Source of the DNA: Nocardia altamirensis NBRC 108246
GTDB taxonomy: Bacteria; Actinomycetota; Actinomycetes; Mycobacteriales; Mycobacteriaceae
DNA length: 64,000 nucleotides
Reading direction: 5' to 3'
NCBI RefSeq assembly: GCF_001612685.1
Contig: NZ_BDAY01000015.1
Coordinates: 124,001 to 188,000 of the forward strand
In this document: positions 1-8,478 of the stretch, piece after piece
Position numbering within the stretch: position 1 is the first letter of the stretch
Layout: each line of letters begins with the position of its first letter
Notes under the pieces: generated by a model
Told to the model about the DNA's origin: nothing
Seen by the model: only the letters and a program-made list of their open reading frames with translations
Database searches by the model: none
Made by a program: the position numbers and the translations under genes

Positions 1-645
1 GCCGTCGGCGGCAGCCTGGTGGCCAAGTTGCCGCCCGCCGTCCTGGTCGGTGGCTCGCAGCTGTTCATCGCCGCGGGACTGGCGGCGGTGCTGCTCGTCG
101 ACACCGGATCCGGGTGGACCGCACTGATTCCCGCGTTCATCCTGATCGGCATCGGCATGGGCATGTTCAGCCCGGGCCGCGCGGCCTTCTCCATCGCCGT
201 CACCACGCCGGACAAGGCGGGCATGGCCTCGGGTGTCAACGAGACCGCGCAGCAGGCGGGCCTCGCCATCGGCATTGCGGCGATCGGCGCGTTCTTCCAG
301 AACCGGGTCGGCAACTCCTTCACCAATGCCGAGTCGGCGCGAACCGCGTTGGGCGACAAGGTGTCCGAGGTCAGCGACGCGATCGCGGCAGGCGGCGGCG
401 CGCACGTACCCGAGCCGATCAGGGCGGCCGCGAACACCGCGTTCGTCAGCGGGCTGCACCAGGCGATGATTCTCGCCTCGGTGATCGCGGCGATCTCCGG
501 CGTGGTCGCTTTCCTCACGCTGCGCAAGGAAGACCTGAACGAGGCCGCGCTCGCGACCCCCGGCATTCCGCCGGAGGCCGACGATGTCACCCGGCCGCTG
601 CGGCTACCAGGCCAGGTCGACAGCCAGGTTCGCACCAACCGATAG
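1..645 (+). CDS. MFS drug-efflux-type transporter, C-terminal part (5' truncated by window)
   Basis: The reading frame is open from the first base, so this is the C-terminal 214 residues of a larger protein. The visible part has several long hydrophobic segments and a region around residues 55-90 (GMGMFSPGRAAFSIAV, then GMASGVNETAQQAGLAIG). This pattern of Gly-rich helices with a conserved Asn-Glu is typical of the DHA2 (14-helix, EmrB/QacA) drug:H+ antiporters of the plasma membrane. The tail after the last helix (LTLRKEDLNEA) is short, polar and cytoplasmic. The stop overlaps the Shine-Dalgarno sequence of the next gene, so the two are probably co-transcribed. The substrate cannot be deduced. 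Confidence 0.85.
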   Translation, partial: AVGGSLVAKLPPAVLVGGSQLFIAAGLAAVLLVDTGSGWTALIPAFILIGIGMGMFSPGRAAFSIAVTTPDKAGMASGVNETAQQAGLAIGIAAIGAFFQNRVGNSFTNAESARTALGDKVSEVSDAIAAGGGAHVPEPIRAAANTAFVSGLHQAMILASVIAAISGVVAFLTLRKEDLNEAALATPGIPPEADDVTRPLRLPGQVDSQVRTNR

Positions 646-656
646 GAGACGGCGTC

Positions 657-1445
657 GTGTATCTCATCGGCGGGCAACGGCGTGACCACATCAAGCTGGC
701 CATCTCCGGCACCTACTCGACCGGGAAGAGCACGACCACCGAGGCGCTGTCGCTGGCCACCGGCATTCCACGCACGCACGCCATGACCGCGCGCGAAATC
801 CTGATGGAGATCGCGCCGGGCAAGACACTCAACGAACTGAACTCGATCGAGCTGTTGCAGCTCGGCCTGCGCCGGTTCGAGGAACGGGTGCACAACGAAT
901 CCGGCAGTGACTCTTTCATTTCCGACGGATCCGTGGTGCACGAGTGGGTGTACGGCACCGCCCGGCTGCAGGTCGGCATCAACCCGGGCGCGAACTGGGC
1001 GCTGCGGGCGATGAAGGCGGTCACCGGTTTCGGCCGCAAGGCGCCGGTGACCGACTACATCGAGATGTTCGGCGATATCGTCAAGGCGCGGGCCAGCGTG
1101 CTCTACGACGCGTATGTCCATCTGCCGGTGGAGTTTCCGCTGCGCGCCGACGGGCACCGCCCGGTCTCCGAGCCGTTCCGGCGGCTGTCGGACCAGACGC
1201 TGCTCGAGGTGATTCGCGGGCTCGGCGTGCCGTACGAGGTCGTCGGCGGCAGCGTGTACGAACGCGTCAGCCGGATCGCCGAACTGTTCGATCTCGATAT
1301 CGTGATGCCGATCGAGCAGGCGATCGAGCAGGCGCAGCACCGAGTCGGCAGTTCTATCAAGGCGATCGAGGACGACGAGCGGTACAAGGAGGCACAGCGG
1401 AAGAAGTCGCTGAGCCGCCGAGTCACCTATGCCATGCGCTACTGA
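657..1445 (+). CDS. AAA/NadR-like P-loop ATPase or kinase
   Basis: A 262-residue protein starting at GTG 657, chosen because an AGGAG sequence at 644-648 lies 8 nt upstream and the Walker A motif then falls near the N-terminus. Walker A is GTYSTGKST (about residues 18-26), the pattern of the AAA_28 family, which includes the ribosylnicotinamide kinase domain of NadR. The middle has a FISDGSVVHEWVY segment (about 83-95), a likely acidic/substrate region, and the C-terminus is basic and helical. It follows the MFS gene by 11 bp and is probably in the same operon. The ATPase fold is well supported; the substrate is unknown. Confidence 0.8.
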   Translation: MYLIGGQRRDHIKLAISGTYSTGKSTTTEALSLATGIPRTHAMTAREILMEIAPGKTLNELNSIELLQLGLRRFEERVHNESGSDSFISDGSVVHEWVYGTARLQVGINPGANWALRAMKAVTGFGRKAPVTDYIEMFGDIVKARASVLYDAYVHLPVEFPLRADGHRPVSEPFRRLSDQTLLEVIRGLGVPYEVVGGSVYERVSRIAELFDLDIVMPIEQAIEQAQHRVGSSIKAIEDDERYKEAQRKKSLSRRVTYAMRY

Positions 1446-1470
1446 ACGACGCTCGCGCCCTGGACAAAAC

Positions 1471-1503
1471 GTGGGACCCCGAGCCAATCGCTCGGGGTCC
1501 CAC
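1471..1503. terminator. bidirectional hairpin terminator
   Basis: Perfect 14-bp stem GTGGGACCCCGAGC / GCTCGGGGTCCCAC with a 5-nt loop, placed between the convergent ATPase and LysM genes. It can serve both strands. Confidence 0.85.
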
Positions 1504-1526
1504 GGTGTTTCGTTCGACGCCGGTGC

Positions 1527-2090
1527 TTACGGGATGGTCAGCACCTGGCCGGGGTTGATCGCGTCCGGGTTGTCGATGCCGCTCGCGTTCGCGATCTCCT
1601 GGTAGCGGTTGCCGTCACCGTAGAAACGCTCGGCGATCGCCCACAGGGTGTCGCCCGGCTCGACCGTGTAGGTCTGCGCGGCGGGCGGCGGGGGCGGCAC
1701 CTCTTCGGCGGGAGCGGCAGGCGCCTCCGCCACCGGCTCCGGGGCGGCCAGCGGGTTGTCGGTCTTGGTGTTGGACGCCCACAGTGCGCTGCCGTCCTTG
1801 CCGTACAGCACCACGTTGCGGTCCGCCTGCACGGTCAGCCGGTCCGCGTCCTTGCCGTTCGTCTCGGTCGACCAGGCCGCACCCTCACCCTTGTAGAGCA
1901 CGAAGTTGCCGTCCGCCTGCAGCGCCGCGCGCTCGACACCCTGATTGTGAGTCAGGGTGGACCACACGACATTTCCGTCCGGCTCGGACAAGACGAGGTT
2001 GCCGTCGCTCTGCAAAGTGAGGGTGTAAGCACCACCCTGCAGGGACTGGCCGAGTCCGAGTTCTTCACCAACGCGCAGTGTGTCGCCCAC
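1527..2090 (-). CDS. B-lectin domain protein with C-terminal LysM
   Basis: A 187-residue protein. The start is placed at GTG 2090 because an AAGGAAG sequence lies just upstream and homology-like sequence begins there (GDTLRVGEELGLGQ); an ATG further upstream would add residues without character. Residues 1-110 form a bulb-type (monocot mannose-binding) lectin domain with three repeats of the QxDxNxVxY kind (LQSDGNLVLSE, LQADGNFVLYK, VQADRNVVLYG). A Pro/Ala/Glu-rich linker follows, then a LysM domain (about 140-187: TYTVEPGDTLWAIAERFYGDG, ending in INPGQVLTIP). No signal peptide or membrane helix is visible, so export, if any, would need another route. It likely binds glycans and peptidoglycan. 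Confidence 0.85.
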   Translation of the reverse strand: MGDTLRVGEELGLGQSLQGGAYTLTLQSDGNLVLSEPDGNVVWSTLTHNQGVERAALQADGNFVLYKGEGAAWSTETNGKDADRLTVQADRNVVLYGKDGSALWASNTKTDNPLAAPEPVAEAPAAPAEEVPPPPPAAQTYTVEPGDTLWAIAERFYGDGNRYQEIANASGIDNPDAINPGQVLTIP

Positions 2091-2351
2091 GGTTCTTCCT
2101 TTCGAAGTTTTGAAGAGCATCCGACCGATGCACACCGAAAACTCAGGCGTGCATCTAGGCCGAAGATACTGCTCGTTGCGGGGTTACGGAGGGATTACGC
2201 GCTCGGTTCGCCGAAAGTTCACTGTGGGGTGTGTCCTATTGCCGATCTTCGGCAGATGTGCAGCTAATCGCGAGCGTTACCCATATGCGTACCTGCGCAT
2301 TCGCGGCCGCATTCTTCGCCGCACGAACACACCGTCTCCCGCTGTTACCAC

Positions 2352-2357
2352 TAGGGT
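2352..2357 (+). promoter_or_regulatory. leaderless -10 element (TAGGGT) for lipoprotein gene
   Basis: TAGGGT fits the actinobacterial TANNNT -10 consensus and is followed by 7 nt and then the ATG at 2365, with no Shine-Dalgarno sequence. This is the geometry of a leaderless mRNA. Nothing else is seen in the 2091-2364 intergenic stretch. Confidence 0.5.
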
Positions 2358-2364
2358 TGTCGCC

Positions 2365-2826
2365 ATGACTCGAATGTCGGGCGGACGCGCCGCCACAGCT
2401 GTCGCCGTCGTGCTCGGGTGTCTGGTGGCGGCGGGCTGTAGCGGCGCCGATGACGCTGCGGCACAACCCAAGACCAGCACGACAGGCAAGGCAGCGAGTA
2501 CGCCGGTCGAGGAATCCAGCTCGAACCTCGGCAGGGAATTCACTGCGGACCCCACAATCGTTGGGGCACATGCGATCCCGTTTACGTCGTGGACCAAAAT
2601 CGCCGACGACCGGATCGCGGTCAACTTCCAGTCCGGTTCGCCGGAATGCTACGGCGTGGACGCCACTGTGCGCGAGACCGATTCGGCCGTCACCGTGGAG
2701 CTGCGGTCCGGCTCGCGCGCCGACGCGGTCGGCCGGATGTGCACCATGATCGCGGTGTTCGGGACGCTGACCGTGTCATTGAAGGCGCCGCTGAAGAACC
2801 GTCAGGTGCTCAGCGCGGCCCAGTAG
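2365..2826 (+). CDS. secreted lipoprotein (DUF3558-like size), unknown function
   Basis: A 153-residue protein with a lipoprotein signal peptide: a basic start (MTRMSGGR), a hydrophobic core (TAVAVVLGCLVAA) and a lipobox ending at Cys25 (LVAAGC). It is predicted to be lipidated and anchored on the outer face of the plasma membrane. A low-complexity Ser/Thr/Ala linker follows (about 26-55), then a globular domain with two further Cys residues (ECYG and GRMCTM) that may form a disulfide. It resembles small DUF3558-type lipoproteins of actinobacteria, but the family assignment is uncertain. The start is supported by the leaderless -10 at 2352. Confidence 0.8.
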   Translation: MTRMSGGRAATAVAVVLGCLVAAGCSGADDAAAQPKTSTTGKAASTPVEESSSNLGREFTADPTIVGAHAIPFTSWTKIADDRIAVNFQSGSPECYGVDATVRETDSAVTVELRSGSRADAVGRMCTMIAVFGTLTVSLKAPLKNRQVLSAAQ

Positions 2827-2835
2827 GAAGACGCA

Positions 2836-4401
2836 CTAGAGCACGGGCTCGCCGACCGCATCGGCACGCCGCGCGAACTCATGGTAGCTGCCGGCTTGCG
2901 GTGGACCCCAGGTCTGCTGTGCCATGACCCGAAGCGGCATGGTGATCGACACGGCGATCTGCTCGGGTGTCTGCACCGTCGGATCGTCGCACCAGACGAA
3001 CAACCCCGAGCCGAGGTTGCGCTCGTTCTGCGCGGGGCTCAGCCTGCTGCCGTCCACGAACAGCGCGGGATCCCACAGCTGATAAGCGATCGGGGCGGGG
3101 ACGTTGCCTACCGCCGTCGGTCCGCCCGCGACGTAGTAGGTCGGGGTGAATGCCGCGTTCCTGACCTCATGGCCCGCAGCGATGAGATCGGCGGGCGTGC
3201 GGGCCGCGCCGAAGAACGGCAGCGGCAGCTGCGGGATGCCTGCCCTGCTCCAGTAATCGACGACGATGTCCGTGCCGATGGTCAGGGTGCCCGCGCCGGT
3301 GTGCAAGCCGTCGTTCCAGATGCGCGGGCGCTTGCCGTTGGCGCGCACGATGTCCGCGCCCCAGTTGATCAGGCCAAGGAAGGCGTCCACCGGCTGGGCC
3401 TGCGGCCCATAGGTGGCCTTCGCGTACGCGCCGATCTGCGGGTATTCGTCATAGCTCGTGACCATGGCGCCGTCGAGGAGGAACTCGTCCGCGCCGAGGT
3501 GCCAGTAGCGGCCGGGGAACAGCGGAAGAAATTCCTCGAGGATGTCGCGCATCAGGTCGTAGGCGCGCGGATTCGCGATGTCGATGGCCGCGTCGGAGAC
3601 CCGCCCGTTCGCGCTGCGCAACTTCAACTCGGGGTGCGCGGCCAGGATGCCGTTCATGTGGCCGGGGAAGTCCACCTCGGGCACGATCTCGACCTGATAC
3701 CTGGCCGCGTAATCGACCAGCTCTCGGATGTCCTGCTTCGTATAGTGCTGCGCCGCGGTGATTTCCGGGTGCCGGTCGCTGTCTAGCCGGAAGCCGAAGG
3801 TATCCGAGAAATGCAGGTGCAGCAGGTTCAGCTTGAGGTGGCCCATCCGCCGGATCTGCGCACGCAACAGCTCGACCGGCATGAACTCGCGGCCGACGTC
3901 GAGCATCAGGCTGCGTTCCCGATACTGCGGCCAATCGGTCACGGCGCCACCGGGTATCACGGTCCGCTGGCGCAGCAGCTGGAGTGCCGACCTGGTGGCG
4001 TAGAACGCGCCCGCGGTGTCGGCGCCGCGCAGTTCCATGGTGTCGGCGACCGAAATTCGGTAAGCCTCTGGCATTTCCGGTGCGTCCGGCACGAGCCCGG
4101 TGGTCAGGACAATGTCACCGGCACTGCCTGCCGAACCAGGTTGCGCGGCAATGTCGTTGCCCGTGGCCGCTTGCAAGGACGCCGCGAAATCCGTTGCGGT
4201 CTCCCGCAATGCGTCCTGCGTGTACAGCACCCGCGCCTTTGTGCCGAGCGAGAAGTCCGCGCCGCCGGGCTGCCACTGTTTGAGCGACGGCACCGTCCGC
4301 GGCACACCCGGCTCGGCCGAGGCGGCCGGTGTCCCACCGAAACCCACCGAGGCGGTGACGAGCACCGCAGCCACACCGGAAGCCACTGCGCGCACAGACA
4401 T
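2836..4401 (-). CDS. secreted beta-N-acetylhexosaminidase (GH20)
   Basis: A 521-residue protein. Residues 1-29 are a Sec signal peptide (hydrophobic core, cleavage near PAASA-EP). A GH20 N-terminal (GH20b) domain covers about 35-155 and the catalytic TIM barrel about 160-500. Diagnostic motifs are LMLDVGR (166-172), HLHFSD (195-200), PEVDFPGHM (241-249) and the catalytic Asp-Glu pair in HLGADE (301-306; D305 polarises the substrate acetamido group and E306 is the general acid). It should release terminal GlcNAc/GalNAc from glycans such as chitin fragments or muropeptides outside the cell. It is convergent with the lipoprotein gene, and the ATG has a leaderless -10 (TAGAGT at 4408-4413) 6 nt upstream. 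Confidence 0.93.
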   Translation of the reverse strand: MSVRAVASGVAAVLVTASVGFGGTPAASAEPGVPRTVPSLKQWQPGGADFSLGTKARVLYTQDALRETATDFAASLQAATGNDIAAQPGSAGSAGDIVLTTGLVPDAPEMPEAYRISVADTMELRGADTAGAFYATRSALQLLRQRTVIPGGAVTDWPQYRERSLMLDVGREFMPVELLRAQIRRMGHLKLNLLHLHFSDTFGFRLDSDRHPEITAAQHYTKQDIRELVDYAARYQVEIVPEVDFPGHMNGILAAHPELKLRSANGRVSDAAIDIANPRAYDLMRDILEEFLPLFPGRYWHLGADEFLLDGAMVTSYDEYPQIGAYAKATYGPQAQPVDAFLGLINWGADIVRANGKRPRIWNDGLHTGAGTLTIGTDIVVDYWSRAGIPQLPLPFFGAARTPADLIAAGHEVRNAAFTPTYYVAGGPTAVGNVPAPIAYQLWDPALFVDGSRLSPAQNERNLGSGLFVWCDDPTVQTPEQIAVSITMPLRVMAQQTWGPPQAGSYHEFARRADAVGEPVL

Positions 4402-4407
4402 GCGGCT

Positions 4408-4413
4408 ACTCTA
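4408..4413 (-). promoter_or_regulatory. leaderless -10 element (TAGAGT) for GH20 gene
   Basis: On the minus strand TAGAGT lies 6 nt before the ATG at 4401. No Shine-Dalgarno sequence is present, which suggests a leaderless transcript. Confidence 0.5.
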
Positions 4414-4448
4414 CGAAACCCGCACCGCCGACACCCTCGACAAACGCC

Positions 4449-4480
4449 GAACGCCACGTCGGCGGACCGACGTGGCGTTC
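4449..4480. terminator. hairpin terminator downstream of purH
   Basis: Perfect 14-bp stem GAACGCCACGTCGG / CCGACGTGGCGTTC with a 4-nt loop, 13 bp after the purH stop on the minus strand. There is no strong T tract, as is common in actinobacteria. Confidence 0.8.
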
Positions 4481-4493
4481 GAAAACTGCCGAC

Positions 4494-6122
4494 TCAGTGG
4501 GCGAAGTGCCGCGAACCGGTCAGGTACAGCGTCACCCCGGCCTCACGGGCCAGGTCGATGGTCTCCTGGTCCCGCACCGAACCACCCGGCTGCACGATGG
4601 CACGAATGCCTGCCTGCACCAGCTGCTGCGGTCCGTCGGGGAACGGGAAGAAGGCGTCCGAGGCGGCGACCGAGCCCTTGGCCCGATCACCGGCACGCTG
4701 GACGGCGAGCTGCACGGCGTCCACCCGGTTCACCTGTCCCATGCCGACGCCGACCGACGCGCCGTCGTGCGCGAGCAGGATCGCGTTGGACTTCACAGCA
4801 CGGCAAGCGCGCCAAGCGAATTCGAGATCGGCGAGGGTCTCGGCATCGGCCGCCTCGCCCGCCGCCAGCGTCCAGTTGGCCGGGTCGTCGCCCGCGGCGT
4901 CGAGGACGTCGCGCTGTTGCAGCAGCGCACCGCCGCTGATCGGGCGCAGCTCGGCGCCACCGCGGCGCGGCGGCTCCGCGACCAGGATGCGCACGTTCTT
5001 CTTGCGCTGCAACACTTCCACCGCACCGCTCGCGTAGGACGGCGCGACGATCACCTCGGTGAAGATCTCCGCGACCTGCTCGGCCAGCTCCACGGTGACC
5101 TCACGGTTGGCCGCGATCACGCCGCCGAAGGCGCTCACTGGATCGCAGGCGTGCGCCTTGCGGTGCGCCTCGGCGATGTCGGCGCCGATCGCGATGCCAC
5201 ATGGGTTGGCGTGCTTGATGATCGCCACCGTCGGTGCGGTGTGGTCATAGGCGGCGCGCCAGGCGGCGTCGGCATCGGTGTAGTTGTTGTACGACATCTC
5301 CTTGCCGTGCAACTGCTTCGCCTGCGCGAGCCCGAGACTGCCGTCGTTGTTGGCGTAGAGGGCCGCGGCCTGGTGCGGGTTCTCGCCGTACCGCAGCACC
5401 GAGGTGCGCTCCCAGGTGCCACCGAGCCACCCGGGGAACAGCGCGGGGGCGGCGGCCGGTTCGTTCGCGCCCGCCGCAGGGACGAGCACGTTCGTCAGCC
5501 AGCTCGCGACGGCCACGTCGTAACTCGCGGTGTGTTGGAAAGCCTTGGCCGCCAACTCGGTTCGCTCGCGGTAGGTGAACCCGCCGCCCTGCGCGGCGGC
5601 CAGCACGCGGTCGTAGTCACCGCTGTCGACCACCACGGCCACCGACGGATGGTTCTTGGCGGCGGCACGCACCATCGACGGCCCGCCGATGTCGATCTGC
5701 TCGACGCACTCGTCGAGGCTCGCCCCGCTCGCCACGGTCTGGGTGAACGGGTACAGATTCACCACCACCAGCTCGAACGCCTCGACGCCGAGTTCGACCA
5801 GCTGATCGATGTGTTCCTGCCTGCGGAAGTCGGCGAGGATCCCCGCGTGCACCCGGGGATGCAGCGTCTTCACCCGCCCGTCGAGCGTCTCCGGGAAGCC
5901 CGTGAGGTCCTCCACCTTGGTGACGGGGACACCGGCGCCGGCGATCTTGCTCGCGGTCGAGCCGGTCGACACCAGCTCGATGCCCGCGGCGTGCAGGCCG
6001 GTGGCGAGCTCGATGAGACCGGTCTTGTCGTAGACGCTCACCAGCGCCCGGCGAATCGGCCTGCGGTGCGCCGACTCCGTGGCCGCTGCGGGATCGAGGG
6101 TTGCTTCGCTGCGCTCAGTCAC
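4494..6122 (-). CDS. purH: bifunctional AICAR transformylase/IMP cyclohydrolase
   Basis: A 542-residue protein of normal PurH length. An MGS-like IMP cyclohydrolase domain covers about residues 25-165 ([45 protein letters not shown]). The AICAR transformylase domain follows, with the KHANPCG motif that carries the catalytic Lys-His. It performs the last two steps of IMP synthesis: formylation of AICAR by 10-formyl-THF, then ring closure. The GTG start overlaps the purN stop as GTGA, so purN and purH are translationally coupled. The C-terminus ends in [10 protein letters not shown], as usual for the family. The gene order purN-purH matches M. tuberculosis. Confidence 0.97.
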   Translation of the reverse strand: MTERSEATLDPAAATESAHRRPIRRALVSVYDKTGLIELATGLHAAGIELVSTGSTASKIAGAGVPVTKVEDLTGFPETLDGRVKTLHPRVHAGILADFRRQEHIDQLVELGVEAFELVVVNLYPFTQTVASGASLDECVEQIDIGGPSMVRAAAKNHPSVAVVVDSGDYDRVLAAAQGGGFTYRERTELAAKAFQHTASYDVAVASWLTNVLVPAAGANEPAAAPALFPGWLGGTWERTSVLRYGENPHQAAALYANNDGSLGLAQAKQLHGKEMSYNNYTDADAAWRAAYDHTAPTVAIIKHANPCGIAIGADIAEAHRKAHACDPVSAFGGVIAANREVTVELAEQVAEIFTEVIVAPSYASGAVEVLQRKKNVRILVAEPPRRGGAELRPISGGALLQQRDVLDAAGDDPANWTLAAGEAADAETLADLEFAWRACRAVKSNAILLAHDGASVGVGMGQVNRVDAVQLAVQRAGDRAKGSVAASDAFFPFPDGPQQLVQAGIRAIVQPGGSVRDQETIDLAREAGVTLYLTGSRHFAH

Positions 6123-6808
6123 CGGAGAACTCGCTCATCTGGGATAACTGCCTTTCGTCCGTCGGAAACTATCCCCCGGGTCGCGACGGCCGCGACGACC
6201 TGCGCCAGCAACCGCCTTTCGACAACCTTGATGCGCTCGTGCAGGCCTGCCTCGTCGTCGTCGGGCAGCACCGGCACCGCCTCCTGCGCGAGGATCGGGC
6301 CGGTGTCGACGCCCGCGTCGACCAGGTGCACGGTCGAGCCGGTGACCTTGACCCCGTAGGCGAGCGCGTCGCGCACCCCGTGCGCGCCGGGGAAGGCAGG
6401 CAGCAGCGCGGGGTGGGTATTGATGATCCGGCCGCCGAACCGGTCGAGGAACGCGGCACCGAGGATCTTCATGAATCCGGCCGAGACCACCAGGTCCGGC
6501 GCGTGCGCGGCGACCGCGTCGGTCAGCGCGGCGTCCCATGCGGTGCGATCGGGGAAGTCGTTCAGCGCCACCCGGAAATGCGGCACCCCGGCGGCGTCGG
6601 CATGGCCGGTGGCCGCGCAGGTCCGGTCGACGCCGACGGCGACGATCTTGGCCGGGAAATCGGGCGCGGCGGCCGCGTCGAGGAGTGCGCGCAGCAACGA
6701 GCCAGTGCCGGAGGCGAGTACGACAACGGTCGCCGGGGACGCGGCGGGGATCCACGGCGCGTGCGGGGACGGCTGGGGGGCGACAGCCGGCGGGGTGGGT
6801 CGGCTCAG
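6119..6808 (-). CDS. purN: phosphoribosylglycinamide formyltransferase
   Basis: GAR transformylase, the third step of purine synthesis, using 10-formyl-THF. Motifs: phosphate-binding [22 protein letters not shown], the catalytic region [15 protein letters not shown] (Asn-His) and the Asp in [10 protein letters not shown]. The ASGTGSLL motif must be included, but between the stop of the upstream gene and that motif the frame contains no ATG, GTG or TTG. The only near-canonical start with a good AGGAG sequence (6816-6820, 7 nt spacing) is CTG at 6808. That gives 229 residues with a Pro-rich N-terminal extension. A TTG at 6697 would remove the phosphate-binding loop. The stop overlaps the purH start. 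The product call is firm; the start codon is inferred. Confidence 0.9.
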   Translation of the reverse strand: MSRPTPPAVAPQPSPHAPWIPAASPATVVVLASGTGSLLRALLDAAAAPDFPAKIVAVGVDRTCAATGHADAAGVPHFRVALNDFPDRTAWDAALTDAVAAHAPDLVVSAGFMKILGAAFLDRFGGRIINTHPALLPAFPGAHGVRDALAYGVKVTGSTVHLVDAGVDTGPILAQEAVPVLPDDDEAGLHERIKVVERRLLAQVVAAVATRGIVSDGRKAVIPDERVLR

Positions 6809-6864
6809 CGCTCTACTCCTGCGATCGATCGGACGGCGGACGGAAGAGCTCCGCCGCGTAGAGC

Positions 6865-8376
6865 CTAACGACCCTCGACCCGGTCACTTTCCGGCAGGTC
6901 CGCCTCGACCACCTCGGCGTCCACGATGTCCGGTGTGGTATCCGCGCCGGGTGTGCGGACCGTCCCGATCGCGGTCTGCTCCTCGACGAGTTCGCCGTCC
7001 ACCGCGACTTCCAGGTCCGGTCCGTCGTAGTCGGCGTAGTCGTCTTCGTAGTAGTCGCGGTCCTCGGCGTAGTCGTCGTCGGTGTAGTGCTCGTCGTCGT
7101 AGTAATCGTCGTCGTAGTAGTCGTCCTCGTCGTACGGGTCGGCGTAGTCGGCGGGCGCCGTGCCGACCGGGACGAGGAACCAGCGCGCGAACACGAGACC
7201 GGCATAGCCGGGGATGGCCAACCACGCGAAGGTCACCACCGCGAAGATCGGCAGCTCCAACCCGACGTGGCCGAAGGTGCCGAGATCACCGCCTGCGATC
7301 GCGCCGAGCAACAGCAGGGCGACGGTCGCCAGCCCCGCCGAGCTCAGCGTCGCCCACGGCGCGGTGATCCGATCGGTCGAGGTGCGCGCAAGATCGAGCC
7401 CACCGAGCACGCCGATCGCGGCAGGCAGCAGCAACAGCACCGGCCACCAGCCCGCGGCGGGCCCGGTCGGTACCGCCGCCAGCAACGGCACGGCCGGAAT
7501 CGGGCCGCCCACAACGGAAAACACGCCGAAGGAGGCGGCGCCGAGCTGCGCGCCCGAGCCGACGAGCACGCCGACCGCCAGCACAACCAGGTTCGGCAGG
7601 TAGGCCAGCGAGAGCACGGTCAGCCCGATCACCCCTGCGGCATTGCCCGCGCTCTGGTAAGTCTCGCCGACCCGGGTGACGTGCACCAGAAACGCGATGA
7701 CGACGATCGCGGTCGCGCAGCCGAGCATGCGCAAGACAGCGCGGCCCGCGCCGTACATCCCGGAGATCGCCCACTCGGGCAGCCGAAGCAGCGTGAAAAC
7801 CTGCCGCCGGTTCCTGCTCGAGATCCCGCCCGCTGCCGCAACCAGATACAGGCCGCCGACCCAGGCGAACGCGGCGAGGGTGTTCGGCGGCTCCAGCGCG
7901 ACGACGCCGGAGGCGTCCTCCGCGACCGCGAGACAAATGGCGGTGATCAGCAGTGGTCCGGCCAGCGCGGCGCCGACGATCCAACCGAGATCGGCGCGCG
8001 TGCAGTCCGGTTCGACCGCGCGGGCACATTCCCGCCCGGCCAGCCACACCACCAGCGCGGTCGGCACCAACGGAAGCAGGCCGAGCGAAGTCTTGCCGAT
8101 CACCAGCGGAACCTGGTGTACCCCAAGCCATCCCGCGGCGATCGCGCCGGAGGTGCCGGTCAGGTCGCTGCCCGCGCTCAGCAGGGTGGCGAGCGCGAGC
8201 ACGATGACGGCGGTCAGCGCGTAGGTCGTCGGGCGCCCTGCGACGAGCACGAGGACGCGCGCGCGTTCCGGGGTGAGTGACAGAAACCCGGCCTCGTCGG
8301 CGTCGGTGTGCTGCGGTTCCGGCACACCACGAGACCCCGTGGTTCGGCGCGCAAGGGAGTTTCTGGGAGCACTCAT
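6865..8376 (-). CDS. PerM/Rv0955-like polytopic membrane protein (DUF6350) with acidic Asp/Tyr tail
   Basis: A 503-residue membrane protein with roughly ten hydrophobic segments between residues 50 and 405 and a highly acidic cytoplasmic-type tail (409-503). Residues 409-452 are almost only Asp, Glu and Tyr (DEDDYYDDDYYDD). Position and type match M. tuberculosis Rv0955 (PerM), immediately upstream of purN-purH. PerM is needed for persistence in chronic infection and has been linked to divisome stability at low magnesium; assigning that role here is inference from synteny. The ATG at 8376 lacks a clear Shine-Dalgarno sequence. The gene lies 56 bp upstream of the purN CTG start and is probably in the same operon. 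Confidence 0.82.
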   Translation of the reverse strand: MSAPRNSLARRTTGSRGVPEPQHTDADEAGFLSLTPERARVLVLVAGRPTTYALTAVIVLALATLLSAGSDLTGTSGAIAAGWLGVHQVPLVIGKTSLGLLPLVPTALVVWLAGRECARAVEPDCTRADLGWIVGAALAGPLLITAICLAVAEDASGVVALEPPNTLAAFAWVGGLYLVAAAGGISSRNRRQVFTLLRLPEWAISGMYGAGRAVLRMLGCATAIVVIAFLVHVTRVGETYQSAGNAAGVIGLTVLSLAYLPNLVVLAVGVLVGSGAQLGAASFGVFSVVGGPIPAVPLLAAVPTGPAAGWWPVLLLLPAAIGVLGGLDLARTSTDRITAPWATLSSAGLATVALLLLGAIAGGDLGTFGHVGLELPIFAVVTFAWLAIPGYAGLVFARWFLVPVGTAPADYADPYDEDDYYDDDYYDDEHYTDDDYAEDRDYYEDDYADYDGPDLEVAVDGELVEEQTAIGTVRTPGADTTPDIVDAEVVEADLPESDRVEGR

Positions 8377-8444
8377 GACAATTCAGCGTGGCAGCTTCCC
8401 CGGCGTGAGCGGGTCAGGCGCGCCGCGAACGCGCCGGGTTCACC

Positions 8445-8459
8445 CGCCCCGCCGGGGCG
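8445..8459 (-). terminator. possible short hairpin terminator after DUF5336 gene
   Basis: CGCCCC-GCC-GGGGCG, a 6-bp GC stem 20 bp beyond the DUF5336 stop. It is short and without a T tract, so a weak call. Confidence 0.35.
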
Positions 8460-8478
8460 TCCCCGAAGGGAGCAGCTG

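Noticed and set aside
4497-6359. 620-codon open frame on the plus strand antisense to purH
   Set aside because: It is a by-product of high GC third positions; purH and purN on the other strand have unmistakable motifs, and the antisense translation is low-complexity and without domains.
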